From Bacteroidales bacterium (GTDB taxonomy: Bacteria > Bacteroidota > Bacteroidia > Bacteroidales > UBA12170), in assembly GCA_021157585.1 (NCBI GenBank), contig JAGGWH010000121.1, positions 1-54,808 of the forward strand: a DNA stretch of 54,808 nucleotides, written 5' to 3'. A model generated the notes under the pieces. That model saw only the letters and a program-made list of their open reading frames with translations. It ran no database searches and had not been told where the DNA came from. The position numbers and the translations under genes were made by a program. This document shows, one piece after another, positions 26,898 through 36,549 of the stretch (its first letter is position 1; each line of letters begins with the position of its first letter).

Positions 26898-29800
26898 TTA
26901 TTTTTTTGTTTTCCAATCAATTATTGCGATACGCTTTTTACCGTCCATTTTTATACAGAGTGATTTTTTAAAACGTAAGTGTTTAAAATAAGTTGTTTGT
27001 TCAATAGGCTTAATAGCTTCGAGTTTCTCCCAGTTTATATTTCCTGTTTTTTCACCTGCTTGTACTGAGAAATATCCAACATCAGCAGCTGTTACATTAT
27101 GAAAGAAATGTGAGCCTGAGCTGGCATCAAGAGGAAATGTATCCAAACTTGTTTCAACAATTATTTTAGCCATTGATATTTGTGGCCAGGAAACGGGGAT
27201 TCCTATCCACGGATCGCGAGTACCCCATCTTCCTGGTCCAATAAGAACATATTCTCGTCCTTCTTCTCTCATTTTTTGATTTAGGGTGCTGATTTCGCGA
27301 ACCATATCATTGGTCTTACTCTTATCAAAAGTATTGATATCAGCATAAATTAAATCGTAAATATCTTCTACTTTACCATTTCCCATTCCGTGCTCGGTAT
27401 AAAGTAGCAGACTGTCTTTATCGACATTTTCCATATCTATGCTATAATCTTCAGCATTACCAATAAGTGGTTTAATTTGAAGAATATAAAGCTTGCTTTT
27501 GCCCAATTCATCTTTTTCCAGATTAACAGCAAATTCTATTTCGACCGGTGCTCCCATGGCTTCTTTTACAACTTCCAAAACAATTTTGAGAGAGCTAGCC
27601 AAAGGGATATAATTATGTTTTAAAATATTGGCAAAATTTAAAATTTTCGGACCTTTATGATGACTTCCGCTAAGTAGTTGATCGTTATTTACATCATAAA
27701 CGGAAGCGCAATGTTTCAGAGTGCCGTGGCTTTCAGCTTCAATTATATCCATTTTAACTAATCCCGCATCTTCTCCTTTAAGTAAATCTAAGTTTTTATT
27801 TCCCATTTGCACGGCATAAAAATGAACTTGAGAATTTTTAAGTAAAGATTTACTCGAGAAATTTTCAAGTGTAGGGTATTTAGGAGAGAATCGGTATGAT
27901 TTTTCTCCTTCAACAACATATTTCCCTAGCCCTAATGCAATATTTGCAAAGCCTTCTTCCGGCTTCATATGTCCAATAGGATAATAATTATATGATTGAG
28001 CAACACCGCTAATATGAGGATAAAATACATTATTATATTGATTTCCAACAACTTCTTGAATTATGATTGCCATTTTCTCCTCTTCAATTTTATAATTAAT
28101 GGCTTCTACATATGAAATTGAAGTGTCGGAATAAATAGAAGCATAAACCAGTTTTATAGCGTCTGTCAATTGCTTTAGTCGTACCTGAATATCAGGATGA
28201 TCATTAGGTAAGATATAGGTATCAAAAATACCTGCAAAAGGCTGAGACAAGCTGTCTTCTAACAAACCTGAAGAACGAATAGCTAAGGGTTTTGTTGCGA
28301 GTGATACTACGCGGAATAATTTTGTAATTAATTCCTTACTTATTAAACTTTTTATAAACAGAACTTTAATTTGATTATAAGAATTTGTGTTCTTCATTTT
28401 TTCCCTCAACTGATTATTATCCAAAAACTGATCGTATTCTTCAGTTCCAATAATTAAGGTAGTGGGGATTAAAATATGGATATCAGGTAAAATTTTTGTG
28501 AAATCGAAATTATATAATAGACTGTTGAAAAAAGACAAGCCGCGTCCTTTTCCACCTAACATTCCATCGGCAAGGATAACAATATTCGAAGAATCAAGTA
28601 TTTCATTATCTTCTTCAAATGGTATTAGTTTTCCTTTTTTTTGTTCGTTTCTAAATTTAGAAATGGTTTCTATTAAGTAGTTACGCAGACTCTCTCCGTC
28701 TTTAAAATCGGCAACTTTAGCAGGGTTAATTATTCGGGCAACTTGTATTTCGCCTCTAGCTTTGAGCCAAAGTGAAAAATGATTTTTGCTGGCATGATAA
28801 ATTAATGACTCATCCGGAATTAAAAATAACTGCTCTTGAAACTCTTTTAATGTATGAGCAATGGCTATCTGATTCCCATCCTTATCTTTATAAAAAAAGT
28901 TACCAAATCCCAGATATTTCATTATAAATTGTTTGAATTCCTGAAATAAATTGGGCGAATTTTTATTTATAAAAGATGTTTTTAAAGCCTCTGCTTTTAT
29001 TCTGTTATTTTCTTCTGATGATTGAATAATAATGGGTAAATCTTTAATTTGCTGTCGAATGTGATTTACAAGACTAAATCCTGCTTCACTATTTAGTTTG
29101 CCGTTTTTATAAAACTTAACATCGGTAATAAGGCAGAGGAAAAATTCTTTGTATTTGTTAAATATTTCAATTGCTTCTTCATAAGATTTAGTGAGGATAA
29201 TCTTTGCTCTGGCGCGTAGTCGAAGGACTTTATACAATTCATCTGTGCTAACATCATCAATAATACGTCTTGTTTGATCCATTACAATATTATAAAGCAT
29301 GGGCAGATAAAGAGAATAAAACTTAGGGTCGTCTTCAACAACTAAAATAACCCGAACTAAACCTTTAGTGGTGTCATTTTCAATATTAATCTTATCTTCC
29401 AAATGTTTAATCATAGTGAAAAACACCGATGATTTACCATTCCAGATAAATACTTTATTTATATGTTCATGTTCACGTGTACTATATTCTGCAATATCAC
29501 GATTGTTATTCAAGAGTAAAAAGATGGGAACATAAGGGTATTCGTTTTTTATACGTTTACTGTAATTATCGGGCATTTGCCTATCTATACCCATCATAAT
29601 AATTACTAAATCGTAATGCTTAACACTCAATACATCTAGAGCTTCTTCAATTGAAGATACTCCTGTAATTCGAGGTACTGAAGTTAAATTAAGTTGATAA
29701 TATTTTCCCAAAACTTGTTCGGAGAATCGTCCCTCTTTTTCTATGCTATAGGCATCGTAAAGATTAGCGATAAGTAAAATTTCTTTTACTTTAAATGGCA

Positions 29801-30353
29801 TTAAATCGTGGTAAATATCGCGTGCATAGTTGCTTCGGTTTAAATAACGCTGAAGTAATTGTTTGTTTGCAATACTTTGATCGGGGAAATAAGATTTTGG
29901 CGGAATGCTAACATAATCGCCTTCCATTTCATTTTTATCTCGAGCTTCCAAGCTGTTAAGATATCCTTCTAAACGAGATACAGTTTTTTCTAAGAGTAAG
30001 TTTTCACTATTTAAAAATGGTCCGTATGCAGCTTCTCCAAAATTTTCGATGTATTGAACATCAACAAAACCAATCTTTCTTTGTACGGTTCTAAAACGTT
30101 CTTTTAAATGACTTTTTGCAGGTTTAGGAGTCCCGGAATAATAATCTTGACCATCAAAATGAATATGAACAATAGTAAAAATTGGATATTGAAAATAATT
30201 AGGCAGGGCATTGGCAATCTGTTGAAGTAGCAAATCAGTTGATTTTCGCTCTTTTAACAAAGCTGTCATTTCGTTCAAACAAGCCAAAACATTTAGGTAT
30301 TCTTCTTTTGGAATTGATTGCAGTTCGTTTTGTTGATGGTAATGTTTTGCCAT
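26898..30353 (-). CDS. multidomain receiver/PEP-pyruvate-binding (PPDK N-domain) protein
   Basis: A 1151-residue cytoplasmic chimera. An N-terminal GAF-like part (about 15-130) precedes a first receiver-like region (about 190-310) lacking the acceptor Asp. A second receiver (about 335-480) keeps Glu340-Asp341-Asp342, Asp411 and Lys464. From about 595 there is a pyruvate-phosphate-dikinase N-terminal domain: GGKGRGLSF and AIRSSGLLEDSLSQPFAG. The phosphohistidine and PEP-utilising C-terminal domains of true PPDK or PEP synthase are missing, so it is unlikely to make PEP; ATP-dependent phosphorylation of a partner is one possibility. The divergent pseudo-response regulator suggests a regulatory role. 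Similar proteins seem common in Bacteroidales. Confidence 0.75.
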   Translation of the reverse strand: MAKHYHQQNELQSIPKEEYLNVLACLNEMTALLKERKSTDLLLQQIANALPNYFQYPIFTIVHIHFDGQDYYSGTPKPAKSHLKERFRTVQRKIGFVDVQYIENFGEAAYGPFLNSENLLLEKTVSRLEGYLNSLEARDKNEMEGDYVSIPPKSYFPDQSIANKQLLQRYLNRSNYARDIYHDLMPFKVKEILLIANLYDAYSIEKEGRFSEQVLGKYYQLNLTSVPRITGVSSIEEALDVLSVKHYDLVIIMMGIDRQMPDNYSKRIKNEYPYVPIFLLLNNNRDIAEYSTREHEHINKVFIWNGKSSVFFTMIKHLEDKINIENDTTKGLVRVILVVEDDPKFYSLYLPMLYNIVMDQTRRIIDDVSTDELYKVLRLRARAKIILTKSYEEAIEIFNKYKEFFLCLITDVKFYKNGKLNSEAGFSLVNHIRQQIKDLPIIIQSSEENNRIKAEALKTSFINKNSPNLFQEFKQFIMKYLGFGNFFYKDKDGNQIAIAHTLKEFQEQLFLIPDESLIYHASKNHFSLWLKARGEIQVARIINPAKVADFKDGESLRNYLIETISKFRNEQKKGKLIPFEEDNEILDSSNIVILADGMLGGKGRGLSFFNSLLYNFDFTKILPDIHILIPTTLIIGTEEYDQFLDNNQLREKMKNTNSYNQIKVLFIKSLISKELITKLFRVVSLATKPLAIRSSGLLEDSLSQPFAGIFDTYILPNDHPDIQVRLKQLTDAIKLVYASIYSDTSISYVEAINYKIEEEKMAIIIQEVVGNQYNNVFYPHISGVAQSYNYYPIGHMKPEEGFANIALGLGKYVVEGEKSYRFSPKYPTLENFSSKSLLKNSQVHFYAVQMGNKNLDLLKGEDAGLVKMDIIEAESHGTLKHCASVYDVNNDQLLSGSHHKGPKILNFANILKHNYIPLASSLKIVLEVVKEAMGAPVEIEFAVNLEKDELGKSKLYILQIKPLIGNAEDYSIDMENVDKDSLLLYTEHGMGNGKVEDIYDLIYADINTFDKSKTNDMVREISTLNQKMREEGREYVLIGPGRWGTRDPWIGIPVSWPQISMAKIIVETSLDTFPLDASSGSHFFHNVTAADVGYFSVQAGEKTGNINWEKLEAIKPIEQTTYFKHLRFKKSLCIKMDGKKRIAIIDWKTKK

Positions 30354-30475
30354 AACCTTGTTGTTTTTATATAAACAGCTGACAATTTAGGCAATTTTTC
30401 TGAAAGAATAAATCGCTCACGTATAATCAAAATCGTATATTTGTTTGATGCATATACGTTTAAAAAAGCAGATAA

Positions 30476-31132
30476 ATGATTAGCCTTTTAATAAAAGACG
30501 AATATCCTATAATTGCAGAAAGCTTAAAAGCACTCTTTAATACTACAAAAGACATTTTGGTTGAAACCACTTTGTCATCACTTCCAAACTTTGATGCAAA
30601 CGGAAGGATAATTCAACCTAATATTATTTTATTTGTTGCTCATTTGGGAAGTGCTGAAGAAGCAATTAGTATTAAGCGTTTTAATCGCAATTTTGAACGA
30701 GCAAAAATTTTGGTGTTGAGTTTATCTACGGAGGAATCATTTGTCTTGCAGGTAATAAAAGCAGGAGCTAAAGGTATTTTAACACAAAATACTAATGCGA
30801 ATGAATTAATAGAAGCTGTTTATACTCTAAGAAGCGGATACGATTATTATGGCAAATCCGTTACACAAATTCTTTTGAACTCGTACATTAAAAAGGCAAA
30901 TGAGAATAAAGACGAAGCTTTTAGTAAACCGATGAAAGCTCTGTCGGAAAGAGAAATTGATGTGTTAAAACTTTTTGCAGAAAGTTTTACAAATCAAGAA
31001 ATTGCAGATAAACTATTTATTAGTATACGTACTGTCGAAAGTCATAAAAACAATATTATGCGAAAAATAAATCTGCGTACCACAGTTGATTTAGTCAAGT
31101 TTGCAATTAGAAATAATTTAATACAGGTATAA
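30476..31132 (+). CDS. atypical NarL/LuxR-type response regulator without acceptor Asp
   Basis: A 218-residue protein with receiver fold (about 1-120) and LuxR HTH (about 156-212: LSEREIDVLKLFAES then IADKLFISIRTVESHKNNI). The acidic pair Asp8-Glu9 and Ser82 are present, but the phospho-acceptor position is Val54 (PNIILFVAH instead of PDVVLMDI) and the conserved Lys is Gln104 (GILTQN). It therefore cannot be controlled by the usual phosphorylation and is likely an aspartate-less regulator. A TATATTTG box (30436-30443) is 33 nt before the ATG. It is divergent from the PPDK-like chimera. Confidence 0.85.
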   Translation: MISLLIKDEYPIIAESLKALFNTTKDILVETTLSSLPNFDANGRIIQPNIILFVAHLGSAEEAISIKRFNRNFERAKILVLSLSTEESFVLQVIKAGAKGILTQNTNANELIEAVYTLRSGYDYYGKSVTQILLNSYIKKANENKDEAFSKPMKALSEREIDVLKLFAESFTNQEIADKLFISIRTVESHKNNIMRKINLRTTVDLVKFAIRNNLIQV

Positions 31133-31233
31133 GAGCAAACTATATTTTAAGAACAATTAGGATATTCTTATTATTTGGCTGTCGCAGACAAGTGTTTTTC
31201 GTTATTTTTGCCATCAAATTAAGATAACAATAA

Positions 31234-33102
31234 ATGTACAACCATAAAATTCATATTATTTTACTTCTTTTTATTGGAATTCTTTTTGGAAGCTGTACCC
31301 AGATAAAAAGTGTTACTAAAAAGACAAATCGTACAAAGCCTAAAGAAGAGAAGTTAGCTCAACTGAATATTTCTCAAGATGAACTTGTTCAAAATGATTT
31401 ATCTGCGGAAGTAGTTAATGATACTTTAATTGAACCAAGTGCAGATAGTTTAAGTGAAGTGAATCAGGTATTTGACACTTTAGCTTTTGCTAATTTCTTT
31501 AAAAACAAATTCGGCTATCAAGATACTATCCCGGAAAATTTAAGTATGCTAAATGGGTCTGCAATATTACAGCAATTAGATAGTTTGGCTGCGCTTAAAA
31601 TATTTGATCGTTATCATTTTGAAAAGGATACTGCCGTTTTAAATGTTCATCATTTTAAAGCTGAGGAGCGTCCCGTATATTCCGATTCTGTTTATGCTTT
31701 ACGTATTGGCGTTTTGAATTCTCAAACGCCTATCGATTTAGAATATAACCAACATGTAAAAGGATATATTAAAATGTATTCCGGAAAGGGCCGTAATCAA
31801 ACAGCACGTATGTTAGGGCTTGCAGAGATTTATTTTCCTATGTTTGAAGCTGCACTTGATAAATATAATATTCCATTAGAAATAAAATATTTAGCTATTG
31901 TTGAAAGTGCTTTAAACCCAACTGCCGGTAGTCGTGCCGGAGCAAAAGGGCTTTGGCAATTTATGTATGCTACAGGGAAGATGTATGGCCTAAAGCAAAA
32001 TTCTATGGTGGATGATCGCTACGATCCTTATAAAGCCACAGACGCTGCTTGCCGGTATTTGCTTGATCTATACGGTATTTATCACGATTGGAATTTAGTT
32101 TTAGCTGCTTATAATTCAGGACCTGGAAATGTTAATCGTGCAATTCGTCGTGCAGGAGGATTAAAAAATTATTGGGCAATTTGGCCATTTCTGCCTCGCG
32201 AAACAAGAGGATATATTCCGGCTTTTATCGCAGTTAACTATATGTTTAATTATGCGGCAGAGCATAATATTTATCCAGTAGATCCTGGGATTTTATTTAA
32301 TCAGATTGATAGTATTAGCGTTCGTGATGTTATTTCTTTCGATCAAATAGCTGAATTTATGCATCTTCCTGTTGAGGATGTAAAATTCCTAAACCCTGCT
32401 TATAAGGAAGGTATTATACCTGCTGTAAATGGTCAAAAATATATTCTTCGTCTTCCTCGTAAGTATATAAATTATTTTATTGAAAATGAAGATAGCCTAT
32501 ATGCTTTTAAATCGAAAAAAGGTATCGAGCGTGAAAAATTGTTGGCTAAAATAAAACAGGCTAAACAAAGAAGTATTCATATTGTACGCAGTGGCGAAAA
32601 TTTAGGATTAATAGCACATAGATATCGTACTTCTGTTTCTCGTTTAAAAGCTTGGAATGGTCTCAGAAGTTCACGTATTTATCCCGGACAAAAGTTAATT
32701 GTTTATAGTCCGGGTAACTCTCCCCGAACTTCCGGTATTCGGAAGCAAAGTACTACATCTTTAAATGGATTTCATAAAGTTAGATCGGGAGAAAATCTCG
32801 GACTGATAGCAAAAAAATATGGAATTACAGTCTCTCAGCTTAAGGCTTGGAATAATATTAGCAGGAATTTAATTCGTCCCGGACAGCAGCTTCGTATTAA
32901 AGCTGAAGCTCAAAAAACAACAAGTTTAACAAGTTCATCCGACAGTAAAATAATATATCATACTGTTCGTTCCGGTGATACTCTTTGGGATATTGCTAAA
33001 GAATATAATTCTACAATTAACAGTATTCGTAGACTCAATAAAATGGGGAATTCAAGTCGGTTAAAACCGGGTCAGAAATTAAAAGTACAAATTCGTTCGT
33101 AA
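31234..33102 (+). CDS. LysM-containing lytic transglycosylase lipoprotein (MltD-like)
   Basis: A 622-residue lipoprotein: signal with lipobox (FGSC), a low-complexity N-region, then a GH23 SLT domain (about 200-350) containing the catalytic Glu in VESALNPTAGSRAGAKGLWQF and AYNSGPGNV. Three C-terminal LysM modules follow (HIVRSGENLGLIAHRYR, HKVRSGENLGLIAKKYG, YHTVRSGDTLWDIAKEYN) that bind peptidoglycan. It should cleave the glycan backbone to form 1,6-anhydro-muramyl products at the outer-membrane face. A possible -7 box, TATTTTTG, is at 31203-31210. Confidence 0.9.
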   Translation: MYNHKIHIILLLFIGILFGSCTQIKSVTKKTNRTKPKEEKLAQLNISQDELVQNDLSAEVVNDTLIEPSADSLSEVNQVFDTLAFANFFKNKFGYQDTIPENLSMLNGSAILQQLDSLAALKIFDRYHFEKDTAVLNVHHFKAEERPVYSDSVYALRIGVLNSQTPIDLEYNQHVKGYIKMYSGKGRNQTARMLGLAEIYFPMFEAALDKYNIPLEIKYLAIVESALNPTAGSRAGAKGLWQFMYATGKMYGLKQNSMVDDRYDPYKATDAACRYLLDLYGIYHDWNLVLAAYNSGPGNVNRAIRRAGGLKNYWAIWPFLPRETRGYIPAFIAVNYMFNYAAEHNIYPVDPGILFNQIDSISVRDVISFDQIAEFMHLPVEDVKFLNPAYKEGIIPAVNGQKYILRLPRKYINYFIENEDSLYAFKSKKGIEREKLLAKIKQAKQRSIHIVRSGENLGLIAHRYRTSVSRLKAWNGLRSSRIYPGQKLIVYSPGNSPRTSGIRKQSTTSLNGFHKVRSGENLGLIAKKYGITVSQLKAWNNISRNLIRPGQQLRIKAEAQKTTSLTSSSDSKIIYHTVRSGDTLWDIAKEYNSTINSIRRLNKMGNSSRLKPGQKLKVQIRS

Positions 33103-33191
33103 ATAAAGCCTGTTTTTGGAATGGTATTTGCTTCTTTAAGCGAGATAATAATTTCAACAATTAAGGTTTTCTATTTGTAAAACAATAATCT

Positions 33192-34205
33192 ATGAAAAAG
33201 AAATTCGTTTATTTATTCTTATTTGTTACTGGCATTTTAAGCCTAAATTCCTGTAGTGAAGATTCTAAAAACCCTAAAGGAAAACACCCATCTTCCGGAG
33301 GTCCTAACGAAATGCTTATTATCACACAAAATTTAGGACAATGGGAAGGTGAAATAGGCGACAGTATTCGTGCTGCTTTTGGACAAGATATGCCGGTTTT
33401 ATCTATTCCGGAACCCGAATTTAATTTAGTAAACATTAATATAAAATCTCTTGAAAAGAAGATGTTTAAAACACATCATAACTTATTCATTATTGATATT
33501 AACAAAAAATTTCCTAAAGCATATACGGAAACTAAAAAAGACTTATGGGCAACACCACAAATGGTTGTTAAAATAAATGCTCCATCCATTGAAGCATTTA
33601 TCGGGGAGTTTGAAAAAAATAAAAAAACTAATCTTGAATTATTCCGAGAGAATGAGAGAATTAGGATTATTAAATCATATGCTTCAAGATTTAAAAATAT
33701 AAATGCAGTACGCGATTTACGCGAAAAATATAATTTGGAAATGAATATTCCAAAAGGGTATCAAATAGCGGTATTAGAAAATAATTTTGCTTGGATTAGA
33801 AAAGAGACTACAACTAATTCTATGAATATATTAATTTATACAGTTCCCTACTCTGATACCAATGTTTTTAATCCAAATAAAATTAAGCAAAGCAGAAATC
33901 TATTAACTAAAGTAAAAATTCCAGGTCCAACAGATGAGTCTTTTCAGAAAATCTCTGATGAATATATTCCGGTTCAAAGTCGGCGTATAAATTTTAACGG
34001 TTATTATGCAACTGAATTACGTGGTTTATGGGATTTAGAAAACGACTTTATGGGAGGTCCGTTCTTGTCTTATACTTTTGTTGATGAATCTCAAAACAGA
34101 CTTATTACAATAGACGGTTTTATGTATGCTCCTAAACAGAAAAAAGCAGTAATGCTAAGGGAGTTAGAAGCTATTTTGTGGTCGACGAAATTAGTTAAAA
34201 ACTAA
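33192..34205 (+). CDS. DUF4837-family lipoprotein
   Basis: A 337-residue lipoprotein with signal and lipobox (SLNSC), then the recognisable start of DUF4837: SSGGPNEMLIITQNLGQWEGEIGDSIR (in part), a LFIIDINKKF strand and a C-terminal ITIDGFMYAPKQKKAVMLRELEAIL block. The family is essentially restricted to Bacteroidota and has no known function. It lies 89 nt after the transglycosylase, which hints at a cell-envelope role but does not prove one. Its stop overlaps the stop of the convergent SDR gene. Confidence 0.78.
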   Translation: MKKKFVYLFLFVTGILSLNSCSEDSKNPKGKHPSSGGPNEMLIITQNLGQWEGEIGDSIRAAFGQDMPVLSIPEPEFNLVNINIKSLEKKMFKTHHNLFIIDINKKFPKAYTETKKDLWATPQMVVKINAPSIEAFIGEFEKNKKTNLELFRENERIRIIKSYASRFKNINAVRDLREKYNLEMNIPKGYQIAVLENNFAWIRKETTTNSMNILIYTVPYSDTNVFNPNKIKQSRNLLTKVKIPGPTDESFQKISDEYIPVQSRRINFNGYYATELRGLWDLENDFMGGPFLSYTFVDESQNRLITIDGFMYAPKQKKAVMLRELEAILWSTKLVKN

Positions 34206-34972
34206 TCCTTCATCATTTTAGCAGCAACTTTAATTGCCAATTTGCGAGGTGAAAAGCGAAGCATAAAAGTTAAGAAACGGTTGTTGGAGCCATAAATTGC
34301 TAAGGTTTTTCTTTTCATCATAGCCTCAAATGCAAATTCAGCTACTACAAAAGATAGGGGAGCTCCTTTAAATATTTTATTAGAATTATTCATTTTTGCC
34401 TTTTCTTGAAATTCGCTTAGTGTTGCTCCGGGACAAACGGTAGTAACGTGGACTCCTAAGGGTTTTAGTTCGTATGCAAGAGCTTCGGAAAAGTTTAGGA
34501 CATATGCTTTAGTAGCTGCATATACGGCAAAATTAGGAAGGGGTTGAAAAGCAGCTGTTGATGCAATATTTAAAATATGTCCAAAGTTATTTTCTACCAT
34601 ATGAGGTGCAATTAACCTGCATAATTTGGTTAGGGTGAGCATATTCAAATGCATCATGCTTTCAAGTCTGTTGATGTCTTCTTTGTGAAAATCGCCAAAA
34701 TCGCCAAAACCCGCATTATTTACTAATACATCAATATATAAATTTTTCTTTCGGATAATGTCCATCAATTGTTCCGCGCTATCGGGTTTAGACAGGTCTA
34801 AACTAATAACAATGGCATCGATAAAGAATTCTCTTTTTATATCTTCAGCTAAATAAATAAGTTTCGATTCTCTTCTGGCAACTAAAACCGGTCGGTATTT
34901 CTTCTCAGCAAAAACTAAAGCTAATTCTTTGCCTATACCACTTGAGGCTCCTGTAATAAGTGCTGTTTTCAT
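34202..34972 (-). CDS. short-chain dehydrogenase/reductase
   Basis: A 256-residue classical SDR: cofactor motif TGASSGIGKEL (about 8-18), NNAGFGDFG, the catalytic Ser in ASTAAFQ and YAATKAY as the Tyr-x-x-x-Lys. The type resembles DltE/YqjQ-like oxidoreductases. A following Arg at VARRESK after the second strand suggests NADPH use. Substrate unknown. It is a one-gene unit with a 211-nt gap toward yebC. Confidence 0.85.
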   Translation of the reverse strand: MKTALITGASSGIGKELALVFAEKKYRPVLVARRESKLIYLAEDIKREFFIDAIVISLDLSKPDSAEQLMDIIRKKNLYIDVLVNNAGFGDFGDFHKEDINRLESMMHLNMLTLTKLCRLIAPHMVENNFGHILNIASTAAFQPLPNFAVYAATKAYVLNFSEALAYELKPLGVHVTTVCPGATLSEFQEKAKMNNSNKIFKGAPLSFVVAEFAFEAMMKRKTLAIYGSNNRFLTFMLRFSPRKLAIKVAAKMMKD

Positions 34973-35183
34973 AAGTAAGTATCTAGTTAAGACAGTATTA
35001 ATAAATTAAACTAAAATAGACTTAGAGTGTGAAGGGTGATAAAGTTTGTGTACGAATATAACAATTTTAACCGTATAAAATAAACATCGGTAATATTCTA
35101 TAGAATAAACTTATTCTTTATATATACACTTTAGGAAAGAACGACACTCAAAAGCACAATGAAATTTATTTTCAACTATTTTT

Positions 35184-35936
35184 TTATTCTTCTTCTTCTA
35201 ATGCTTTCTGCAAATCATCAGTCATTTCCAAATTGTGGAAAACATTAACAACATCATCATCTTCTTCAAAAGCTTCTATCATTCTTAATACTTTTTTAGA
35301 TGTTTCTACATCGAGAGACTCTGTATTATTTGGAATGCGTTGTAACTCAGCTGTTTCGGGCTCTATATTTAGCTCTTCAAGTTTTTTCATCATATTGCCA
35401 AAATCTTCCAAATTAGTGGTGATAGTAACTATTCCATCTTCAATTTCAAAATCTTCGGCTCCGGCATCAATAATTTCAAGTTCTATTTCATCTATATCTA
35501 AATCGCCAATAGGGAAAGAAAAAATGCCTTTTCTATCGAAGATAAAACTTAAAGAGCCGTTTTTTCCTAAGCTTCCTGAATATTTATTAAATATTGCTCT
35601 TACATTAGAAACGGTACGCTGTGTGTTGTCTGTTGTGCATTCTACAAATACGGCAATTCCGTGAGGAGCATAGCCTTCATAAGTTAGCTCAACATAATTT
35701 GCGCCATCCTTATCGTCACCTTTTTTAATTGCTCTGGCAACATTATCTTTAGGCATACTGGCAGCTTTTGCTAAAGTAATGGCTAAACGTAAACGCGGAT
35801 TACTATCCGGATCGTTACCGCTTTCTTTTACGGCAATTGTTATATCTTTTACTAATTTACTAAAAAGCTTAGATCGTTTTGCGTCGGCAGCTCCTTTTTT
35901 TCTCTTTATAGTTGACCATTTACTGTGACCTGACAT
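35184..35936 (-). CDS. yebC: YebC/PmpR-family transcriptional regulator or translation factor
   Basis: A 250-residue protein: MSGHSKWSTIKRKKGAADAKR at the N-terminus (first 20 residues are diagnostic), NPRLRLAITLAKAASMPKDNV, YEGYAPHGIAVFVEC, then an acidic C-terminal part. Members regulate transcription (PmpR) and some help translation of polyproline stretches. Family identity is unambiguous; the mode of action in this species is not. It sits alone and is divergent from the PspC gene. Confidence 0.95.
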   Translation of the reverse strand: MSGHSKWSTIKRKKGAADAKRSKLFSKLVKDITIAVKESGNDPDSNPRLRLAITLAKAASMPKDNVARAIKKGDDKDGANYVELTYEGYAPHGIAVFVECTTDNTQRTVSNVRAIFNKYSGSLGKNGSLSFIFDRKGIFSFPIGDLDIDEIELEIIDAGAEDFEIEDGIVTITTNLEDFGNMMKKLEELNIEPETAELQRIPNNTESLDVETSKKVLRMIEAFEEDDDVVNVFHNLEMTDDLQKALEEEE

Positions 35937-36048
35937 ATTAAAATAAATTTATGTTGATTCTTATTTATGCCGTAAAATTACGAAAAAATAATAGTTGTAA
36001 CCACAATAAAAAAACTACGTCATAGAAGCGAAACAAAAATTATTTATC

Positions 36049-36537
36049 ATGGAACCAAAAAAGTTAAGAAGAAGTTATAAGGATAAAACAATTGGAGGTG
36101 TCTCAGGTGGTTTAGGTGAGTATTTTACAACCGATCCGCTTATTTTTAGAATCCTTTTTATTGTTTTACTTTTTAGCGGGGGAGGAGGTTTTATTATTTA
36201 TTTATTAATGTGGATATTTATTCCATTAGACAAATCAGAATATGGAGATAGTTTTGGTAATTCAACAAATGAGGAAAATGAAGCTACAATTGTTGATGAT
36301 GATTCTAAAGAAAATAAATCGTCCAATGGAAGTATTATAGGAGGCTCTATTTTGATTGTAATAGGATTATTTTTCTTGCTCGATAATCTATGGCCATGGT
36401 TAGATTTTGCAGATCTTTGGCCTATTGCTTTAGTTGTTGCCGGTTTAGCAATTGTTAAAATGAATTATACCGGAAAAAATAATGATAATAAAGATGATAA
36501 TAAAAATGATGACGCAGAACCTTCTGCAGAGTTATAA
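36049..36537 (+). CDS. PspC-domain membrane protein
   Basis: A 162-residue protein. The PspC domain (about 5-60) has KKLRRSYKDKTIGGVSGGLGEYF, DPLIFRILFIVLLF and a membrane helix ending IFIPLDK. After a polar linker come two further hydrophobic segments typical of DUF5668 (GSILIVIGLFFLLDNLW and LWPIALVVAGLAIV), then an acidic Asn/Asp tail. PspC proteins sense envelope stress in other bacteria. It lies 12 nt upstream of the LiaF-like gene, so they form an operon. Confidence 0.86.
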   Translation: MEPKKLRRSYKDKTIGGVSGGLGEYFTTDPLIFRILFIVLLFSGGGGFIIYLLMWIFIPLDKSEYGDSFGNSTNEENEATIVDDDSKENKSSNGSIIGGSILIVIGLFFLLDNLWPWLDFADLWPIALVVAGLAIVKMNYTGKNNDNKDDNKNDDAEPSAEL

Positions 36538-36549
36538 AAAATATACACT

